Shown here piece after piece: positions 62,368 through 64,000 of a DNA stretch of 64,000 bases. The notes beneath the pieces were generated by a model. That model saw nothing but the letters and a program-made list of their open reading frames with translations. It made no database searches and had not been told where the DNA came from. The stretch's first letter is position 1. Each line of letters starts with the position of its first letter. The stretch lies in contig JAJYUJ010000001.1 in NCBI GenBank assembly GCA_021792615.1, positions 90,526 to 154,525 of the forward strand. Direction: 5' to 3'. Source of the stretch: a bacterium (GTDB lineage Bacteria; JAMCPX01). The position numbers and the translations under genes were made by a program.

Positions 62368-63182
62368 TATAAACCTCTCCAGATCATTTCAAGGGCAATG
62401 ACAATCAGAATAACAAGAAACAGTTTTCTGACAGCCTCTTCTACCATTCTTACGAGAAGCTTGGATCCGATCCATGAGCCTGCCAGCACACCGAGTATGA
62501 TGGGAACAGCAAGCCCCGGTTTAAGGTACCCCGATGCAAAAAACACACTCGAACCCGCGAGCGCAGTAATACCGATTATGTAATTGCTTGTTGTCGTAGA
62601 AACCTTTGGCGGTAAACCCATGAGGAGATCGAGGATCAAAACCTTTAATGCACCGGCGCCGATGCCAAGGAGTCCGGCAACCATGCCTGCAATAAACATA
62701 AACGGACCGCCCAGGGCGGCGTACCTGCTTTTGTAATTTATGATTCTGAACGGCGGGACCTTTTCTTCATAGCATCCCGAAAGCTCGAGGTAGTTATCTA
62801 CAATACCGCCTTTGTTGTCGTAATGTGCTACGCTTACACCTTTTTTCAGAAGGGTTATCCACGAGGTCAGCAATATAAGGCCGAACATCAAGGATAAAGG
62901 TTTTTCACTCATGTGGAGTGTTAGCGTTGCACCTACGATGGCGCCCAGGATTGTAAATAATTGCAGGAATGTACCTATTTTAAGGTTTACGATCCTTTCT
63001 TTTGCGTAAGCTGCCGTGGCTGAGCATGAAGTGGCTATAACGGAAAGCATACTTGCAGCGATGGCATATTTTATATTGATCCCGAGGAGCACAAGAGCAG
63101 GAACGATGATAATGCCGCCTCCCATGCCGCTCAGTGCACCAATGAAGCCTGCAAATACCGATATTAAAAATATTAAGGTCAT
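62367..63182 (-). CDS. TauE/SafE-family anion (sulfite) exporter
   Basis: The TSUP family exports sulfite, sulfoacetate or related organosulfur anions. I use the ATG at 63182 (MTLIFLISVFAGFIGALSGMGGG); the ORF track's extra 27 residues cover the promoter. The 271-residue product has about eight spans and two pseudo-repeats with GxGGGxxxVP (GMGGGIIIVPALVLLG) and GIGAGALKVLILDLLMG. A promoter with the ATATTGTATACA box also found at dsrA lies directly before the ATG, supporting sulfite as substrate. The predicted transcript is leaderless. Confidence 0.88.
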   Translation of the reverse strand: MTLIFLISVFAGFIGALSGMGGGIIIVPALVLLGINIKYAIAASMLSVIATSCSATAAYAKERIVNLKIGTFLQLFTILGAIVGATLTLHMSEKPLSLMFGLILLTSWITLLKKGVSVAHYDNKGGIVDNYLELSGCYEEKVPPFRIINYKSRYAALGGPFMFIAGMVAGLLGIGAGALKVLILDLLMGLPPKVSTTTSNYIIGITALAGSSVFFASGYLKPGLAVPIILGVLAGSWIGSKLLVRMVEEAVRKLFLVILIVIALEMIWRGL

Positions 63183-63187
63183 CTTAT

Positions 63188-63220
63188 ATATTGTATACAA
63201 TATGCAAAAATGAGTGTCAA
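63188..63220 (-). promoter_or_regulatory. tauE-like promoter with 16-bp TTGTATACAA palindrome
   Basis: On the minus strand: TTGACA (63215-63220), a 17-base spacer, TATACA (63192-63197), then 9 bases to the ATG. The perfect palindrome ATATTGTATACAATAT (63188-63203) covers the -10. Its core TTGTATACAA is identical to that at the dsrA promoter, and the 12-mer ATATTGTATACA is shared with dsrA and ROK promoters. Confidence 0.68.
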
Positions 63221-63325
63221 TAGAATTGTAAAATAACGTGCGCACATGTGCTTGTATGCACACAAAGCATATTCCCGGGCGTATTTATGTTGATATTTCC
63301 TGCATGAATGCTTAATTAAACCATT

Positions 63326-63685
63326 ATGAATGATTACAGGGTCATTTTTCATGTTGACGAAAAGGAACGTATGCCGGTAGCTGTAGGCAATATTATGAAC
63401 CTGGTGAAAGATACCGAGTCCGGGAAACCGGAGATTGAGCTTGTTATCAATGGGACCGCCATAGCTGTTTTCGGCGATGATGCAGTTCTGCAGCAGTTGA
63501 CGGCCATACATAATCTGGGAGCGAAGATTGTCGCCTGCAGGAATTCTATTCGCATGTTTTGCAACAATAATCCTGAGTGCCCTGCAGCCGAGGATAAACT
63601 ACCTTCGTTTGTTAAGGTTGTTCGTGCGGGAGTGACGGAGATCATAAAAAGACAGCATGAAGGGTACGCATATATAAAGCCATAA
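63326..63685 (+). CDS. DsrE/DsrF-like sulfur-relay family protein
   Basis: A 119-residue protein with the DsrE-like fold: YRVIFHVDEKERMPVAVGNIMNLVKD, IELVINGTAIAVF and LGAKIVACRNSIRMFC. A cysteine in the VACRNSIR segment lies where DsrE-type proteins carry the active Cys. Family members transfer sulfur in persulfide relays. It is divergent from the tauE-like gene and close to a DVU0298-like gene, a grouping that suggests sulfur handling. Confidence 0.82.
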   Translation: MNDYRVIFHVDEKERMPVAVGNIMNLVKDTESGKPEIELVINGTAIAVFGDDAVLQQLTAIHNLGAKIVACRNSIRMFCNNNPECPAAEDKLPSFVKVVRAGVTEIIKRQHEGYAYIKP

Positions 63686-63709
63686 AATATGATGGGCAAG
63701 GGTCAATCC

Positions 63710-64000
63710 ATGATAAAAGAAAAAGAAAAAATAAAAGGTCTCATCTTAAAAGAACAGTACAATGAATTAGGCGAACTGATAAAAGAGAAAAAAAGCAGAT
63801 TGTCTTTATTGCTTTCCTTAAGCTACACCACAGACAACAATGCCCGGTTTAAGGTTATCAAGGCTGCCGGATACGTCGCATCGGCGATCCCGGACCATGA
63901 ATCGGATTTCCTCCATACCGTTATCAGCAACCTGTTCTGGTCGGTGAACGACGATTCCGGTAGTGTGGGGTGGTCGTCTCCCGAGCTTCTTGGAGATCGG
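63710..64000 (+). CDS. DVU0298-like protein (3' partial)
   Basis: The gene runs off the window end after 97 codons. I start at the ATG at 63710, with AAGGG 8 bases upstream; ATGs at 63689 and 63692 are in frame alternatives. The sequence LSLLLSLSYTTDNNARFKVIKAAGYV followed by LFWSVNDDSGSVGWSSPELLG is the characteristic start of DVU0298-type HEAT-repeat proteins, largely confined to sulfate reducers and relatives. Function unknown. It follows the DsrE-like gene by 24 bases. Confidence 0.78.
   Translation, partial: MIKEKEKIKGLILKEQYNELGELIKEKKSRLSLLLSLSYTTDNNARFKVIKAAGYVASAIPDHESDFLHTVISNLFWSVNDDSGSVGWSSPELLGDR

Noticed and set aside
63183-63263. 27-residue N-terminal extension of the TauE/SafE gene
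   Set aside because: It overlaps the promoter and palindrome; the family begins at MTLIFLISVFAGFIG.
1-64000. tRNA, rRNA, CRISPR array, insertion sequence, complete prophage
   Set aside because: I looked for cloverleaf-type sequences, regularly spaced repeats, transposase motifs and phage structural genes and saw none; only short dispersed palindromic repeats are present.

Overview
The window looks like the chromosome of an anaerobic sulfite/sulfate-reducing bacterium of moderate GC content. The main evidence is a complete reductive-type dissimilatory sulfite reductase locus in one direction (dsrA, dsrB, dsrD, dsrL, dsrN, dsrC, an RsbRD_N-domain gene, dsrM, dsrK, dsrJ, dsrO, dsrP; 27.4-39.5 kb). 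DsrE-like and DVU0298-like genes, typical of sulfate reducers, lie at the right edge, and a menaquinone methyltransferase is present. A Desulfobacterota-like or neighbouring uncultured lineage is my inference; the window holds no rRNA or other decisive phylogenetic marker, and I see no tRNA, rRNA or CRISPR array.

Layout. 0-4.7 kb: surface-polysaccharide genes (GT2-methyltransferase, GT4, GT-C-like membrane protein). 5.0-10.7 kb: a CecR/YbhGFSR-like ABC efflux operon. 11-15.4 kb: ispG and three GT2 glycosyltransferases. 15.4-17.4 kb: ubiE/menG and an acyl-CoA dehydrogenase. 17.6-20.8 kb: a TetR-EmrA-EmrB drug efflux locus with two matching palindromic operators and an apparent AUA start codon for the regulator. 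21-22 kb: an LCM-family methyltransferase. 22.0-27.3 kb, minus strand: ROK, two FadR-type GntR regulators, glycerate 2-kinase, TlyA and ComF, probably one transcript, divergent from dsr. 27.4-39.5 kb: dsr. 39.6-40.5 kb: a haloalkane-dehalogenase-like hydrolase with Asn in place of the nucleophilic Asp. 40.5-53.3 kb: a nested defence island. 53.4-60.4 kb: a MerA-like oxidoreductase, then a trehalose/osmotic cluster (DUF5752-like, TreT, fused OtsA-OtsB, ClC channel). 60.8-64 kb: a cytidylate-kinase-like/BON fusion, a DUF1634 + TauE/SafE pair, a DsrE-like gene and a truncated DVU0298-like gene.

Most notable. (1) The type I restriction operon hsdR...hsdS...hsdM is interrupted by accessory modules: mntA-hepT; an AT-rich three-gene set of reverse transcriptase with a C-terminal helical-repeat region, secreted-type trypsin-like protease and phosphoribosyltransferase-like protein; and a PIN-toxin pair with an unusual 320-residue partner. 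Duplicated remnants of the hsdR and hsdS 3' ends sit beside the insertions. The RT-protease-PRTase set is the best candidate for an undescribed defence system. (2) hsdS is split by a -1 frame change exactly at a U UUA AAA slippery heptamer. (3) The 12-mer ATATTGTATACA occurs at three promoters (dsrA, the ROK-GntR operon and the distant TauE/SafE gene), suggesting a sulfur regulon controlled by the GntR/ROK genes next to dsr. (4) Several promoters place the predicted transcription start at or within a few bases of the ATG, pointing to leaderless mRNAs.

How it fits together: DsrAB with DsrC and the membrane complex DsrMKJOP reduce sulfite; DsrN makes the amidated siroheme; DsrD and DsrL modulate or feed electrons to DsrAB; TauE/SafE and the DsrE-like protein probably handle sulfite or sulfur intermediates under the same regulator.
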